A DNA stretch of 47,573 nt from Lunatimonas lonarensis (GTDB lineage Bacteria > Bacteroidota > Bacteroidia > Cytophagales > Cyclobacteriaceae), in assembly GCF_000390185.1 (NCBI RefSeq), contig NZ_AQHR01000069.1, positions 1 to 47,573 of the forward strand, given 5' to 3'. The notes beneath the pieces are model-generated. The model saw nothing but the letters and a program-made list of their open reading frames with translations, did not search any database and was not told where the DNA came from. Every line of letters begins with the position of its first letter. Within the stretch, counting starts at the first letter, position 1. This document shows positions 25,468-34,738 of this stretch, piece after piece. The position numbers and the translations under genes were made by a program.

Positions 25468-26502
25468 ATGAGCAAAAATACCGCAAAGATTGGCGTCTTG
25501 CTGGTCAATCTCGGAACTCCGGACAGTACAGCCACGGGTGATGTGCGAAAATACCTGAGAGAGTTTTTGATGGATGGAAGGGTGATAGATATTCCGTTTA
25601 TCCCGCGATGGATGCTGGTGAACCTGATCATTGCGCCTTTTCGGGCTCCCAAATCCGCTAAAGAGTATAGGAAGCTCTGGACCGATCGGGGCTCGCCGCT
25701 TATGTTCCATACGGAAGACCTTACCGCAAAGCTGAAAGAGAAGCTGGATCCCAAAAAATACCACGTGGAGATGGCGATGCGCTACCAAAGCCCCAGCATA
25801 GCCGATGGATTAAAGGCACTGAACAAAGGCAATGTAAAAAAAATAATAGTATTGCCCCTCTTTCCGCAATACGCCTCTGCGACCAACGGTTCGGTAATCG
25901 ACAAAGTAATGGAGGAGGCCAGGAAGTGGCAGATCATCCCCAACCTATCCTTCGTCACCAACTTTGTGGAACATCCCTTGTTTTTGGAGGCATGGGAAGA
26001 ATTGGGCAGGGAGTACATCGCGAGGGAGAATTACGACATGTTTGTATTTTCCTACCATGGACTGCCCGAGCGGCAGATCAAAAAGGGCTCTGTCGATGGG
26101 TATTGCCAACTTAGCGATAAATGTTGCGCCAATTACACCAAAAAGAACCAGTTCTGTTATCGGTCCCAGTGCTTTTTTACTACCCGGTTGATCGCAGAGC
26201 GGCTGCAGCTTCCCCAAGAAAAGGTAAAAACATGCTTTCAGTCCAGGCTTGGTAACGACCCTTGGATTAAGCCGTATACCGAAGACCTAATCAAGGAAAT
26301 GGCCGCAGAAGGCGTTAAAAAGGTGCTGGTATTTTCTCCGGCGTTCGTTGCAGATTGCCTGGAAACCACAGTAGAGGTTGGGGAAGAGTACAAAGAGGAG
26401 TTTATCGAGCTGGGTGGAAAGGCCTGGGATTTGGTTCCCAGTCTAAACGCCAACGATACTTGGGTAGAGTGCGTGAAGTCAATTGTAGAACAGGAAAGCT
26501 GA
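25468..26502 (+). CDS. hemH: Ferrochelatase
   Basis: A 344-residue enzyme inserting ferrous iron into protoporphyrin IX, the final step of protoheme synthesis. Signature pieces are GVLLVNLGTPDS at the N terminus, FSYHGLPERQIKKG with the catalytic His197, and FSPAFVADCLETT with the conserved glutamate. An internal cysteine group (GYCQLSDKCC, then CYRSQC) just after the active-site segment resembles the cysteines that hold a [2Fe-2S] cluster in some bacterial ferrochelatases; here the cluster is inference. Single-gene unit with its own promoter and a bidirectional terminator. Confidence 0.95.
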   Translation: MSKNTAKIGVLLVNLGTPDSTATGDVRKYLREFLMDGRVIDIPFIPRWMLVNLIIAPFRAPKSAKEYRKLWTDRGSPLMFHTEDLTAKLKEKLDPKKYHVEMAMRYQSPSIADGLKALNKGNVKKIIVLPLFPQYASATNGSVIDKVMEEARKWQIIPNLSFVTNFVEHPLFLEAWEELGREYIARENYDMFVFSYHGLPERQIKKGSVDGYCQLSDKCCANYTKKNQFCYRSQCFFTTRLIAERLQLPQEKVKTCFQSRLGNDPWIKPYTEDLIKEMAAEGVKKVLVFSPAFVADCLETTVEVGEEYKEEFIELGGKAWDLVPSLNANDTWVECVKSIVEQES

Positions 26503-26562
26503 TCGCTTCCAACTCAACGTTGGCGTTGTGGGAGAACTCGCCCTATGTCGTAAAGATAAAAA

Positions 26563-26598
26563 ACGACCTAGGCTGGACATTTGACCAGCCTAGGCCGT
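26563..26598. terminator. Bidirectional terminator between hemH and the acetylesterase gene
   Basis: A 10-bp perfect stem CCTAGGCTGG/CCAGCCTAGG (26567-26576 with 26585-26594), extended by ACG/CGT, with an 8-nt loop. A T-rich stretch follows on the plus strand and an A-run precedes it, so it can stop both converging transcripts. Confidence 0.75.
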
Positions 26599-26613
26599 TC
26601 TACTGCTATTCTT

Positions 26614-28062
26614 TTATTTTTTTCCGTAGGTGATACCCTGCCAATCGTCAGTCCGAAAAGGCTCCAAGGGTAATCCCTCTTTATTGTAGACGTTTACATC
26701 GTCCGGGTTGTCTGCCCATCCGTAGCGAATGGCCACAGGGTTTGCGATGGAGGATACATCGAGCAGTATATCGTTCCCATCCTGTGTACCCTTCACCCAA
26801 TGAAATTGGCGGTCTGTGCCGGCGACGGCAAACCCCTTTACGTAACCATACCTATCGTTTATCCACAAGCCAGAACCTACGTGATCAAAGCTTACCCGCA
26901 GGGTATTGCCTTCCGTTTTCATGGCTTTGTATACTGGTCCACTGAATACCACCTCTTGGCCGTAGGCCACCTTTGCTGCTGCCAGGTAGAGCCGGTTAGC
27001 CACTGTCCATTTGTCTCTCGGGTGGATATCGTTGGCCTCTCCTTTTTCGATGATGACCGCCTGACCGGTATGGGGCAGGGACAGCGTCATGGATTGCGCC
27101 TCCCTAAGCTCAGCCCAATCGCTTTCTCCGGGCAGTTCTTTTGCGGCTTTGAAATTAGCCAGTTGCACCCAGATGAAGGGAAAATCCCCCTGTCCCCAAT
27201 GTTTACGCCAATCCTGGATCATCAAGGGGAAAATTTCCCGGTATTGGTAGGCCCTTGGGGCATTGGACTCACCCTGATACCACAATGCTCCTTTGATGCC
27301 AAAAGGAATAATAGGCTCCAGCATTCCGTAAAACAGGCTGGTGGGCCACAAGTTGGGCCGTTTTTCTTCCGGATCAAACCCCTCGACGGGGCCGGACTGA
27401 AAGTTGGCTACACGCTCCGAAAAATCCGGGTGCGACCGCAGTGCTTCGTGACTGGTCCATGCCTCGGACACCGTTCCGCCCCAATTGATATCGAGCAAGC
27501 CCACGGGGATACCTTTTTCTAGGTGGAGCTGTTTGCCGAAATAATAGCCTATGGCAGAGAAGTTTGCCACGGATTCGGGTGTGCAGATAGACCAGTTGGC
27601 TTCCGGTACATCGGAAATGGGTGTAAGGCTCATATTTCTGCCTACCTCAAAAAGCCGGATCATCGGAAAATCCGCGACGGCAATGCTGTCTTCGCCGTGA
27701 TTGGTATTTTTAAGTGGCCATTCCATATTGGACTGTCCACCGAGCATCCATACGTCTCCCACCAGTACATCCTGATAGGTGATATGGTTTTGTGACCCTT
27801 TCACTTCAAGTATAAACGGCCCTCCAGCTGCGCTGGGAGCCAGGTTGAGCCTCCATTTGCCTTCCTGGTCGGCACGGGTGGTGTACGTTTTTCCCTGAAA
27901 GGAAACCTGAACCCTTTCCCGTCGGTCTGCCCAGCCCCAAACGGGAATTTCCTGTTCTCGTTGTAGCACCATGTGGTCTGAAAACACGTGGGGCATGCGG
28001 ACCAGTGCCTGAGCCGTAAATGTGGTCATCACCAAGACCACGAGCCATATCTTTTTCTTCAT
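26614..28062 (-). CDS. Sialate O-acetylesterase-like SGNH hydrolase
   Basis: A 482-residue secreted protein with an N-terminal signal (MKKKIWLVVLVMTTFTAQA). The SGNH/DUF303 motifs are present: GGQSNMEWPL with the nucleophile serine in GQSN, the ALWYQGESNA block, and the NDIHP segment providing Asp/His of the triad. An early beta-sandwich portion (HMVLQREQEIPVWGWADRRE) is usual in this family. Such enzymes remove O-acetyl groups from sialic acids or plant polysaccharides; the actual substrate cannot be told from sequence. The 213-nt gap to the next gene holds no obvious gene; a weak CCGAA/TTCGG hairpin at 28258-28272 may end the TPR transcript. Confidence 0.88.
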   Translation of the reverse strand: MKKKIWLVVLVMTTFTAQALVRMPHVFSDHMVLQREQEIPVWGWADRRERVQVSFQGKTYTTRADQEGKWRLNLAPSAAGGPFILEVKGSQNHITYQDVLVGDVWMLGGQSNMEWPLKNTNHGEDSIAVADFPMIRLFEVGRNMSLTPISDVPEANWSICTPESVANFSAIGYYFGKQLHLEKGIPVGLLDINWGGTVSEAWTSHEALRSHPDFSERVANFQSGPVEGFDPEEKRPNLWPTSLFYGMLEPIIPFGIKGALWYQGESNAPRAYQYREIFPLMIQDWRKHWGQGDFPFIWVQLANFKAAKELPGESDWAELREAQSMTLSLPHTGQAVIIEKGEANDIHPRDKWTVANRLYLAAAKVAYGQEVVFSGPVYKAMKTEGNTLRVSFDHVGSGLWINDRYGYVKGFAVAGTDRQFHWVKGTQDGNDILLDVSSIANPVAIRYGWADNPDDVNVYNKEGLPLEPFRTDDWQGITYGKK

Positions 28063-28275
28063 GTGATTATAATTTGTTTTTTAGCGTTCACAACTTGTCC
28101 CGGCTTATTTGGACGGAATCTCTATCTCCCATTGGCGGGTTTGATTTCATAAGGACCTGTGTTTTCAGGGAGGATGATTCTTGAAATTAAGTTGATGTGG
28201 AGAATTTCTACGTATTCGGTCAAATCTAAAAAATAATTTGTATAGAAAAGGTAAATGCCGAAAAAAATTCGGTGA

Positions 28276-28821
28276 TCATTCTGCGGACAGAATCCTCAAA
28301 AGCTCCGACGACCGGGGATGGCTGCTTCGCTCTAAGTTGTATATAGCTAGGGAGGCATTCCCTTCGAGCAGATAGGCAAGTCCAAGGCCATAAGAGGCAT
28401 TTGATTGCAAGGGGGAGGAATCGTCCGCAGCTACGTCCCGCAGGTAGTATAGGGAAGCTTTGATGTCTCGCTGGGCCAAATGGGAAGAACCGAGGAAATA
28501 CTTTAGCGTGTCACTCGTAGGATACTGCTCCAGTATCGACCTGCCCAGCCGTATGGCCTGCTCGTAGTTGCCTGCCTGGTATTCCGTGATGGCGCGCTCA
28601 AACTGCGGGGTATATCCCGGGACAAATACGTCGTCGATTTCAAAAAATTGTGAAAACAAGTCGGGTTGTTTATAGAAAGCGCTGACGAGCCACATACCAT
28701 TGATCAGAACCATGGCCGCCAAAAAAATAACCAGACCGGTAAGGAAACCCTGGGAGACCTGTACAAACGTGGCGGCCTTTTTGATGACAGTTTTGACCTG
28801 CTTAACGTTGATCTTGTTCAT
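28276..28821 (-). CDS. Membrane-anchored TPR protein
   Basis: A 181-residue protein. One transmembrane helix (about residues 24-46, GFLTGLVIFLAAMVLINGMW) follows a basic N terminus. From residue 75 on, helix pairs with TPR-like spacing are visible: FERAITEYQAGNYEQAIRLGRSILEQYP, TLKYFLGSSHLAQRDIKASLYYL and YGLGLAYLLEGNASLAIYNLERS, each read in overlapping parts. It probably scaffolds other envelope proteins. No family-specific name is justified. It stands alone, with long intergenic regions on both sides. Confidence 0.7.
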   Translation of the reverse strand: MNKINVKQVKTVIKKAATFVQVSQGFLTGLVIFLAAMVLINGMWLVSAFYKQPDLFSQFFEIDDVFVPGYTPQFERAITEYQAGNYEQAIRLGRSILEQYPTSDTLKYFLGSSHLAQRDIKASLYYLRDVAADDSSPLQSNASYGLGLAYLLEGNASLAIYNLERSSHPRSSELLRILSAE

Positions 28822-29141
28822 CGATGATTCCTTTTTTATCTACCAGATAGCCCGGTTTCAATACAGTTTACTGTTGATTTCAGTTCGTTGGTTTCTGGGG
28901 TAAATTCTGCAATACGGGTGAAATTTATCATAAATTCACCTATCGCCCAAACCGACGTGAGGGCCTTTTTTTAAAACAGGCTTTTCCAAAAGGTCTACTA
29001 TGTTCTTTCGTCCACAGAATAAATCGAGAGGACCATACGAAGTGGGCACTTGCTAACCTATCGGCGGGGCTGATAGTTCCTCAAAACCCTATTAAAAATG
29101 AGCCTTTTTCAATACACGCTATACAGCTACCTTTCCGAAGC
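28822..29141. other. 320-nt intergenic region with a near-perfect palindrome
   Basis: No convincing gene. At 28917-28940 GGTGAAATTTAT and ATAAATTCACC form an 11-bp inverted repeat with one bulged base and a 1-nt centre, about 95 nt upstream of the TPR gene on the minus strand. It could be an operator. The rest shows scattered short repeats and T-runs without a clear promoter. Confidence 0.35.
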
Positions 29142-30293
29142 TCAGAAAAGGCGGCGTGTGCCATCCGAAGTGGCGACCACGTAGCTTTTCAATGCTATGC
29201 CGAACGCCCTTTCGTAAGATTCGTACAATTCGGATACAAAGGCATCTACCTGATCTGAGGCAACAAGGTTGAGGGTGCAGCCCCCAAATCCTCCGCCCAT
29301 CATTCGGGCTCCCAGTACATGGGGATTTTCCCGTGCCTGTGCTACCAGAAAATCCAATTCCGGGCAGCTTACCTCGTACAGACCCGACAAGCCGTCATGG
29401 GAGCTATACATTTCTCTACCAAATCCGGCCAAATCACCTTGCGCCAGCAGTTCACAGCTTTTGAGCACCCGTTGGTTTTCGGCGATCACGTAGCGGCAGC
29501 GGTCATATACCTTGCCCGGTAAGTCTTGCTTGACTTCATTCAACCTATCCAGGCTAACGTCCCGGAGGCTTCTTACCTGCGGGTAACGGGAAGCGACCTT
29601 TTCAACACCTTGCCTACATTCCTCCCGGCGGGTATTGTAAGCACTGTCTCCCAGCGAATGCTCCACCCGGGTATCCAACAGCACTAATTTGAAACCACCC
29701 AGCGAGAGGGGAAAATAGGCGAAATCCAGGCTTCTGCAGTCCAGCCGGAGCGCATGCCCTTTGCGTCCCATCATCGAGGCAAACATGTCCATGATGCCAC
29801 ACTTTACCCCTGCAAATTCATGCTCGGCACGTTGGGAATGTAGTATGAGCTCCTGCTTGGGGATCTCCAATTCAAACAGTTCGGACAAACCCATCCCGAC
29901 GCCGTTTTCCAAGGCTGCGGAGGAAGAAAGACCGGCGCCGATGGGAATATCTCCCCCGAATACACAATCGAAACCTTCTACGGGGTGGCCCGCCCGCTGC
30001 AGTTGTACCGTGACGCCCAGAATGAAGTTGATCCAACCTTTTTCCCGAGGTTGCCGCTCATCCAGCTCAAAGGTTTCCATGGCTTTGTAGTCAAGGCTGT
30101 AAACACGGGCTGTCCGTGTATTGTTCTTGGCGAAGCCAAAGTAAATGGATTTGTCGATCGCCGCCGGAAGCACAAAGCCGCCATTGTAATCGGTGTGCTC
30201 TCCTATCAGGTTTATCCTGCCAGGCGATGCAATCATCAAAGGGACTGTTCCAAACAATCGGGAAAACTCAGACTGGATACGGGTACCTAACAT
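29142..30293 (-). CDS. galK: Galactokinase
   Basis: A 383-residue GHMP kinase phosphorylating galactose at C1 (Leloir pathway). The galactokinase signature PGRINLIGEHTDYNGG covers residues 24-39, the ATP-binding motif GAGLSSSAALE follows near 125, and the third GHMP motif GGGFGGCTLN is near the C terminus. Length is typical. It lies 27 bp downstream of the M28 gene on the same strand and probably shares its transcript. No galT, galE or galactose transporter is nearby. Confidence 0.95.
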   Translation of the reverse strand: MLGTRIQSEFSRLFGTVPLMIASPGRINLIGEHTDYNGGFVLPAAIDKSIYFGFAKNNTRTARVYSLDYKAMETFELDERQPREKGWINFILGVTVQLQRAGHPVEGFDCVFGGDIPIGAGLSSSAALENGVGMGLSELFELEIPKQELILHSQRAEHEFAGVKCGIMDMFASMMGRKGHALRLDCRSLDFAYFPLSLGGFKLVLLDTRVEHSLGDSAYNTRREECRQGVEKVASRYPQVRSLRDVSLDRLNEVKQDLPGKVYDRCRYVIAENQRVLKSCELLAQGDLAGFGREMYSSHDGLSGLYEVSCPELDFLVAQARENPHVLGARMMGGGFGGCTLNLVASDQVDAFVSELYESYERAFGIALKSYVVATSDGTRRLF

Positions 30294-30320
30294 GGGATGT
30301 GGTTTTGAGTAAACGGGCAG

Positions 30321-31304
30321 TTATTCCTGATAGAGCGTAAACAGAACGGTTTCTCCCACAACCTGCAAGGTTTTTCGGTCGATCAAATCCATATTGTCCG
30401 CATGGGTATGGTGATAGTGACCAAATCCGAAATCCGGGCTGTATTCGATGATGTTGATCATAGGGATGTTGGCGTCTTTGTTTACGAAAAGGTGGTCGTC
30501 GGTGATGGCTTCCGTCTGGCGCATGATAAAAAAATCACCATGGCCGAGATGATGCGCGTAACTCCATACTTTGTCTACCACGTTTTTGGCATAATGCACC
30601 GAATACCCTTCTTTGTAAAACCGGGCTCCTTTGCCGCCCACCATATCCAGCAGGATGCCGAAATAGGCACTGTAGCCGGGTTTGTGCGGCGTAGTCGACC
30701 AATGTTGGGATCCCAGGCACCACCAGATCTGATTGTTGTTTCGGCGGCGCGAAAATTCAGGCTCTCCATCGTCCTCTCCGTCGAAGAGGATAAAATCCAC
30801 TCCCACCTGCGGTGGCAGATCGGTGAGACTCAATACCCGGGCCAGTTCGAGGATGACCCCCACGCCACTTCCGCCGTCGTTTGCCCCGTCGATGGGTTCA
30901 TTGATCCGCTCGGAATCCTTATCTGCCATGCGGCGTGTATCCCAATGGGCGGCGATTAGGATTCGTTTGGAAGCCTGAGGCTGAAAGGAGGCGATGATGT
31001 TGGTCAGGTTCCAGTTCAGACCGTCGTAGGTGCGTGCTGTGAACTCCTGTCTCTGTACCGTAAGCCCAAAAGACTCGAATTTTCCGACCAGCCAGTCCGC
31101 CGTTTGGCGATGGGGAGGGGTATTGGGTACCCTAGGGCCAAAGTCAACCTGCCGTTGGATATAGGCATAGGCGGAGTCGGCATGGAAGGTGGGAATGGTG
31201 GTAACAAACGAAACCGGAGGGGTTTCAATCGTTTCACGCGTAGTTGATTTTTCGCAGGCTACTATCAGTAACAGGATCAGGTAGATCCACCTTCTACTCT
31301 TCAT
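30321..31304 (-). CDS. M28 family / glutaminyl cyclase-like lipoprotein
   Basis: About 327 residues from the ATG at 31304 (an upstream in-frame ATG at 31316 is less likely). The N terminus is a lipoprotein signal (MKSRRWIYLILLLIVAC). M28-type metal ligands are visible in AHWDTRR, DGANDGGSG, FDGEDDGEPE, EAITDDHLFV and HTHADN. The tryptophan-rich segment (NQIWWCLGSQHW) and overall order resemble bacterial glutaminyl-peptide cyclotransferases, which form N-terminal pyroglutamate, as well as aminopeptidases; I favour the cyclase. The start overlaps the cysS stop by 11 bp (ATGAAGAGTAG), indicating translational coupling. Confidence 0.82.
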   Translation of the reverse strand: MKSRRWIYLILLLIVACEKSTTRETIETPPVSFVTTIPTFHADSAYAYIQRQVDFGPRVPNTPPHRQTADWLVGKFESFGLTVQRQEFTARTYDGLNWNLTNIIASFQPQASKRILIAAHWDTRRMADKDSERINEPIDGANDGGSGVGVILELARVLSLTDLPPQVGVDFILFDGEDDGEPEFSRRRNNNQIWWCLGSQHWSTTPHKPGYSAYFGILLDMVGGKGARFYKEGYSVHYAKNVVDKVWSYAHHLGHGDFFIMRQTEAITDDHLFVNKDANIPMINIIEYSPDFGFGHYHHTHADNMDLIDRKTLQVVGETVLFTLYQE

Positions 31305-32787
31305 AAGCCCAGTCAATTTTGTGTTTCATATCCTTGACGATGATGCCGAGGTTTTTAAGGTTGGCCCGTATCTCATCCACCCTGCCATAATCACGCGCCG
31401 TTTTTGCTTCTTGGTAAAGGCCTAAGAGCATCGTCAGAAGCGGTTCTTGGGTGTCTATTTTCTCCTCCTTAAGTCCGAGGATGTCGGTCACAAAGATTCG
31501 GTAGGTTTGCACCATGTTGTCAAATACCTCTTTGCCAAAAACGGAAGGAGACAGCTGTCCGGTATATACACTGTTTATTTTTTTGAGGAGGTTAAACAAG
31601 TGTCCGATTGCTTGGGCGGTGTTAAAATCATCGTCCATGGCGGCATAGGCAGCTTTTATGCTTTTCTGCACCTGCTCCACCTGTTTTTCGTCCGGGCTGG
31701 CACCGGGTTCATCAGCGTATTCCAACAAACCGGAAATGCGGAACCCATTAATGAGTTTTTTATATCCTTTTTGTGCCGCCTGCAGGGCCTGATTGGAGAA
31801 GTCCAAGGTGGAACGGTAATGCGCCGTAAGGATAAAGTACCGGATGGTCATTGGGCTATAGGCCTGTTCCAACACGGGATGGTCGCCTTGGAAAAGTTGC
31901 TGGAGAGTGATGAAATTCCCCAGAGACTTGCCCATCTTTTGCCCGTTGATGGTGATCATGTTGTTGTGCAGCCAATATTTTGCAGGATCTTGGTGGTTGC
32001 AGGCGTTGCCCTGTGCTATTTCGCACTCATGGTGCGGAAACATCAGGTCCATACCACCCCCGTGGATATCGAAGTGTTGTCCTAAATATTTGCTGGACAT
32101 CGCAGTACATTCCAAGTGCCAGCCCGGAAACCCGAGGCTCCAAGGTGAAGGCCATTTCATTAGGTGTTCCGGAGCGGCTTTTTTCCAAAGGGCAAAATCC
32201 AGGGCATTGCGTTTTTCCGATTGCCCATCTAGGTCGCGGCTTCCACTAATCAACTCTTCGATCACCCGTCCGGAAAGCCTTCCGTATCGGGTATTTTCAT
32301 TGTATTTGAGCACGTCAAAATAGACGCTCCCGTTGGTCTCGTAGGCCAACCCCTGCTTTAGAATATCTTCTACCAACTGGATCTGCTCGGGGATATGGCC
32401 GGTAGCCCTTGGCTCTATACTGGGTGTCAGGGTATTAAGCAGCTCCATGTCCCGGTGGTAGGACGCGGCGTAGTGATGGGCCACTTCCATGGGCTCTAGC
32501 TGCTCCAGTTTGGCTTTTTTCGCGATCTTGTCTTCCCCGTCGTCCGAATCTGCCTCCAGGTGGCCCACATCGGTTATATTGCGCACATACCGTACTGTGT
32601 AGCCCAAAAAAGTGAGGTACCGAAACACTACGTCAAAGGAAACGGCCGCACGGGCGTGGCCCAGGTGGGCATCGCCATAGACGGTCGGGCCGCAGACGTA
32701 CATGCCCACGCGGGGAGGATTCAATGGTTCAAATTTTTCTTTTTGGCGGGAGAGGGTATTGAATAGTTTTAGCTCGTGTGATCGCAT
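31294..32787 (-). CDS. cysS: Cysteinyl-tRNA synthetase
   Basis: A 497-residue class I synthetase. YVCGPTVYGDAHLGHAR includes the zinc-ligand Cys32 and the HIGH variant HLGH at 41-44. GGGMDLMFPHHECEIAQ supplies further zinc ligands, and KMGKSLGN near residue 284 is the KMSKS loop with the Gly variant. It charges tRNA-Cys. Divergent from the rimP operon. On its strand TAAATTTG lies only 4 nt before the ATG, so its message may be nearly leaderless if that -7 is used. Confidence 0.96.
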   Translation of the reverse strand: MRSHELKLFNTLSRQKEKFEPLNPPRVGMYVCGPTVYGDAHLGHARAAVSFDVVFRYLTFLGYTVRYVRNITDVGHLEADSDDGEDKIAKKAKLEQLEPMEVAHHYAASYHRDMELLNTLTPSIEPRATGHIPEQIQLVEDILKQGLAYETNGSVYFDVLKYNENTRYGRLSGRVIEELISGSRDLDGQSEKRNALDFALWKKAAPEHLMKWPSPWSLGFPGWHLECTAMSSKYLGQHFDIHGGGMDLMFPHHECEIAQGNACNHQDPAKYWLHNNMITINGQKMGKSLGNFITLQQLFQGDHPVLEQAYSPMTIRYFILTAHYRSTLDFSNQALQAAQKGYKKLINGFRISGLLEYADEPGASPDEKQVEQVQKSIKAAYAAMDDDFNTAQAIGHLFNLLKKINSVYTGQLSPSVFGKEVFDNMVQTYRIFVTDILGLKEEKIDTQEPLLTMLLGLYQEAKTARDYGRVDEIRANLKNLGIIVKDMKHKIDWAYEE

Positions 32788-32837
32788 CCCGCAAATTTAT
32801 CAAAGTTTCAATACTTTTTTTAGGAAAATAATTTTAT

Positions 32838-32845
32838 TACCTTTG
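32838..32845 (+). promoter_or_regulatory. -7 element of the rimP-nusA-infB operon
   Basis: TACCTTTG matches TAnnTTTG. A T-run at 32815-32820 lies where -33 is expected. The predicted start is near 32852, about 92 nt before rimP, leaving room for the leader hairpin at 32867-32893. Confidence 0.55.
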
Positions 32846-32866
32846 TAGCGTATTTGACAATCAGCC

Positions 32867-32893
32867 AGAGAGGGGACACGACGTCCCCTCTTT
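32867..32893 (+). other. Leader hairpin upstream of rimP
   Basis: AGAGGGGAC (32869-32877) and GTCCCCTCT (32883-32891) pair perfectly over 9 bp around the 5-nt loop ACGAC, with two more weak outer pairs. A TTTCGTTT stretch follows. It sits between the promoter and rimP and could be an attenuator or stabiliser of this ribosome and transcription operon. Confidence 0.6.
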
Positions 32894-32943
32894 CGTTTAC
32901 GATATTAAACACGCAAGGGTACCTTGCGGAGGGGAGTAAAGAC

Positions 32944-33414
32944 ATGGAGCTAGAACAGACTATTGCCGAGATTGTAGAAAAGCATTTGCCGGATGATTCT
33001 CATTTCATAGTGGAGGTCAAGGTAAACCAAGTCGGCTACAAAACGGTGCTTGGTATTCTCATTGATGCGGATCAGGGAGTAAACATCGACACCTGCGCAA
33101 AGGTAAGCCGGGAGGTATCGGAGGAGATAGAAGCGAAGGAGTTGATCCCTACAGCCTACACGATCGAGGTGTCCTCCCCCGGGGTGGGCTACCCCCTCAG
33201 TTCCCGTAGGCAGTACGCCAAAAACGAAGGCAGAAACCTTCAGGTTGTGCTGGAGTCGGGAGAGTCGGTGGAGGGAAGGCTGAAGGAGGTTGGCCAAACT
33301 GGCATTGTTTTGGTCGTGAAGCAAAAGGAAAAAGGAAAAAAGGCGACGGAGACAGAAATTGCACTGGCCTTTAATCAGATAAAAAAGTCTACAGTATTGG
33401 TTTCTTTTAAGTAA
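32944..33414 (+). CDS. rimP: Ribosome maturation factor RimP
   Basis: 156 residues from ATG 32944. The frame is open from 32854, but that part would run through the leader hairpin, and MELEQTIAEIVEKHLP is the natural start. Family features: VEVKVNQVGYKTVLGILIDAD, the middle motif YTIEVSSPGVGYPL, and a C-terminal SH3-like domain. It assists 30S subunit maturation. Next to nusA with a 5-bp gap, the classical operon order. Confidence 0.93.
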   Translation: MELEQTIAEIVEKHLPDDSHFIVEVKVNQVGYKTVLGILIDADQGVNIDTCAKVSREVSEEIEAKELIPTAYTIEVSSPGVGYPLSSRRQYAKNEGRNLQVVLESGESVEGRLKEVGQTGIVLVVKQKEKGKKATETEIALAFNQIKKSTVLVSFK

Positions 33415-33419
33415 AAACA

Positions 33420-34667
33420 ATGGATGCTAAAGTTTTAATTGAATCGTTTGCGGAGTTCGCAAGGTCCAAAAACGTGGACCGTCCCACCATGATCCGAATC
33501 CTAGAGGATGTATTCAGAGCGATGATTCGGAAGAAATACGAAACGGACGAAAACTTTGATGTCATCATCAATGCCGACAAGGGCGACCTTGAGATTGTGC
33601 GGATCAGGGAGATCGTGGACGACGATTCGGAAGACATTTGGGATTACGACAAAATCAGCCTTTCGGAGGCTCGGAAGATAGAGCCGGATTTTGAGATAGG
33701 CGAAGAAACCTACGAGCGTATAGAACTGGAGGATTTTGGACGCAGGGCGGTCATGATGGCGCGCCAAACATTGATACAGCGGATCAAGGACCTGGAGAAA
33801 GACATCCTTTTTCAGCACTACGAGGAATTGGCCGGTGAGATCATCAATGCCGAAGTATATCAGATTCTGGGCAGGGAAACCTTGCTGATGGACGGTGAGG
33901 GCAATGAGTTGATTTTGCCAAAGGGTGAGCAGATACCAAAGGACCGTTTCCGCAAGGGAGACATGGTACGGGCGATTGTACACAAGGTAGAGATGATCAA
34001 CGGTAACCCCCGGATCATTCTTTCGAGGACATCGCCGATATTCCTGGAAAGGCTGTTCGAAAACGAAGTTCCCGAGGTGTATGACGGGCTCATCACCATC
34101 AAGAAGATCGTACGAGAGCCGGGCGAGCGCGCCAAGGTGGCCGTAGAGTCTTATGATGACCGCATCGATCCGGTGGGGGCTTGTGTAGGCATGAAGGGAA
34201 GCAGGATCCACGCAGTGGTCAGAGAGCTGCAAAACGAGAACATCGACGTGATCAACTACACGGAAAATTTGGATCTGTACGTGACCCGTGCGTTAAGTCC
34301 GGCCAAAGTATCTTCCATTCAAGTGGATGAGGAGCGTAAGCGCCTCTCGGTTTTTCTGAAGCCCGATCAGGTCTCGTTGGCTATAGGCAAGGGTGGATAC
34401 AATATCCGATTGGCCAGCCGACTCGTTGGCTATGAGATCGATGTGTTCAGGGAGTTGTCAGAGTACGAAGAAGAGGAGGATGTGGATTTGGCGGAATTCT
34501 CGGATGAAATCGAGGAATGGGTCATCTTGGAATTCAAAAAGACTGGGTTAGATACCGCCAAGAGTGTATTGGCACTGACCAAGGAGGATTTGATTCGCCG
34601 AACTGAGCTGGAAGAGGAGACCATCGACGAGGTCTTTCGGATATTAAAACAAGAATTTGAGCAATAA
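33420..34667 (+). CDS. nusA: Transcription termination/antitermination factor NusA
   Basis: 415 residues. An N-terminal RNA polymerase-binding domain is followed by S1 (about 130-200) and the KH pair, with the markers VGACVGMKGSRI near residue 259 and LAIGKGGYNIRLASRL near residue 321. The C-terminal acidic tail ends in a helix-hairpin-helix-like repeat (LTKEDLIRRTELEEE). It is shorter than enterobacterial NusA because only one C-terminal repeat is visible, which is usual for Bacteroidota. It binds RNA polymerase and nascent RNA to control pausing and termination. Confidence 0.95.
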   Translation: MDAKVLIESFAEFARSKNVDRPTMIRILEDVFRAMIRKKYETDENFDVIINADKGDLEIVRIREIVDDDSEDIWDYDKISLSEARKIEPDFEIGEETYERIELEDFGRRAVMMARQTLIQRIKDLEKDILFQHYEELAGEIINAEVYQILGRETLLMDGEGNELILPKGEQIPKDRFRKGDMVRAIVHKVEMINGNPRIILSRTSPIFLERLFENEVPEVYDGLITIKKIVREPGERAKVAVESYDDRIDPVGACVGMKGSRIHAVVRELQNENIDVINYTENLDLYVTRALSPAKVSSIQVDEERKRLSVFLKPDQVSLAIGKGGYNIRLASRLVGYEIDVFRELSEYEEEEDVDLAEFSDEIEEWVILEFKKTGLDTAKSVLALTKEDLIRRTELEEETIDEVFRILKQEFEQ

Positions 34668-34695
34668 AATCCCATAGAATATTCGCTTTCGGGGT

Positions 34696-34703
34696 TATAT
34701 TTG
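34696..34703 (+). promoter_or_regulatory. Possible internal -7 element upstream of infB
   Basis: TATATTTG is an exact TAnnTTTG match in the 71-bp nusA-infB gap, 36 nt before the infB ATG. No clear -33 TTTG is present. It may give infB extra expression besides the operon promoter. Confidence 0.4.
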
Positions 34704-34738
34704 CAGAACATTAAAATAAGTAGGATTAGGTTTAGCGT

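Noticed and set aside
32854-32943. Upstream-extended start of rimP at 32854
   Set aside because: The extension would translate the leader hairpin and lacks family similarity; ATG 32944 gives the normal RimP length.
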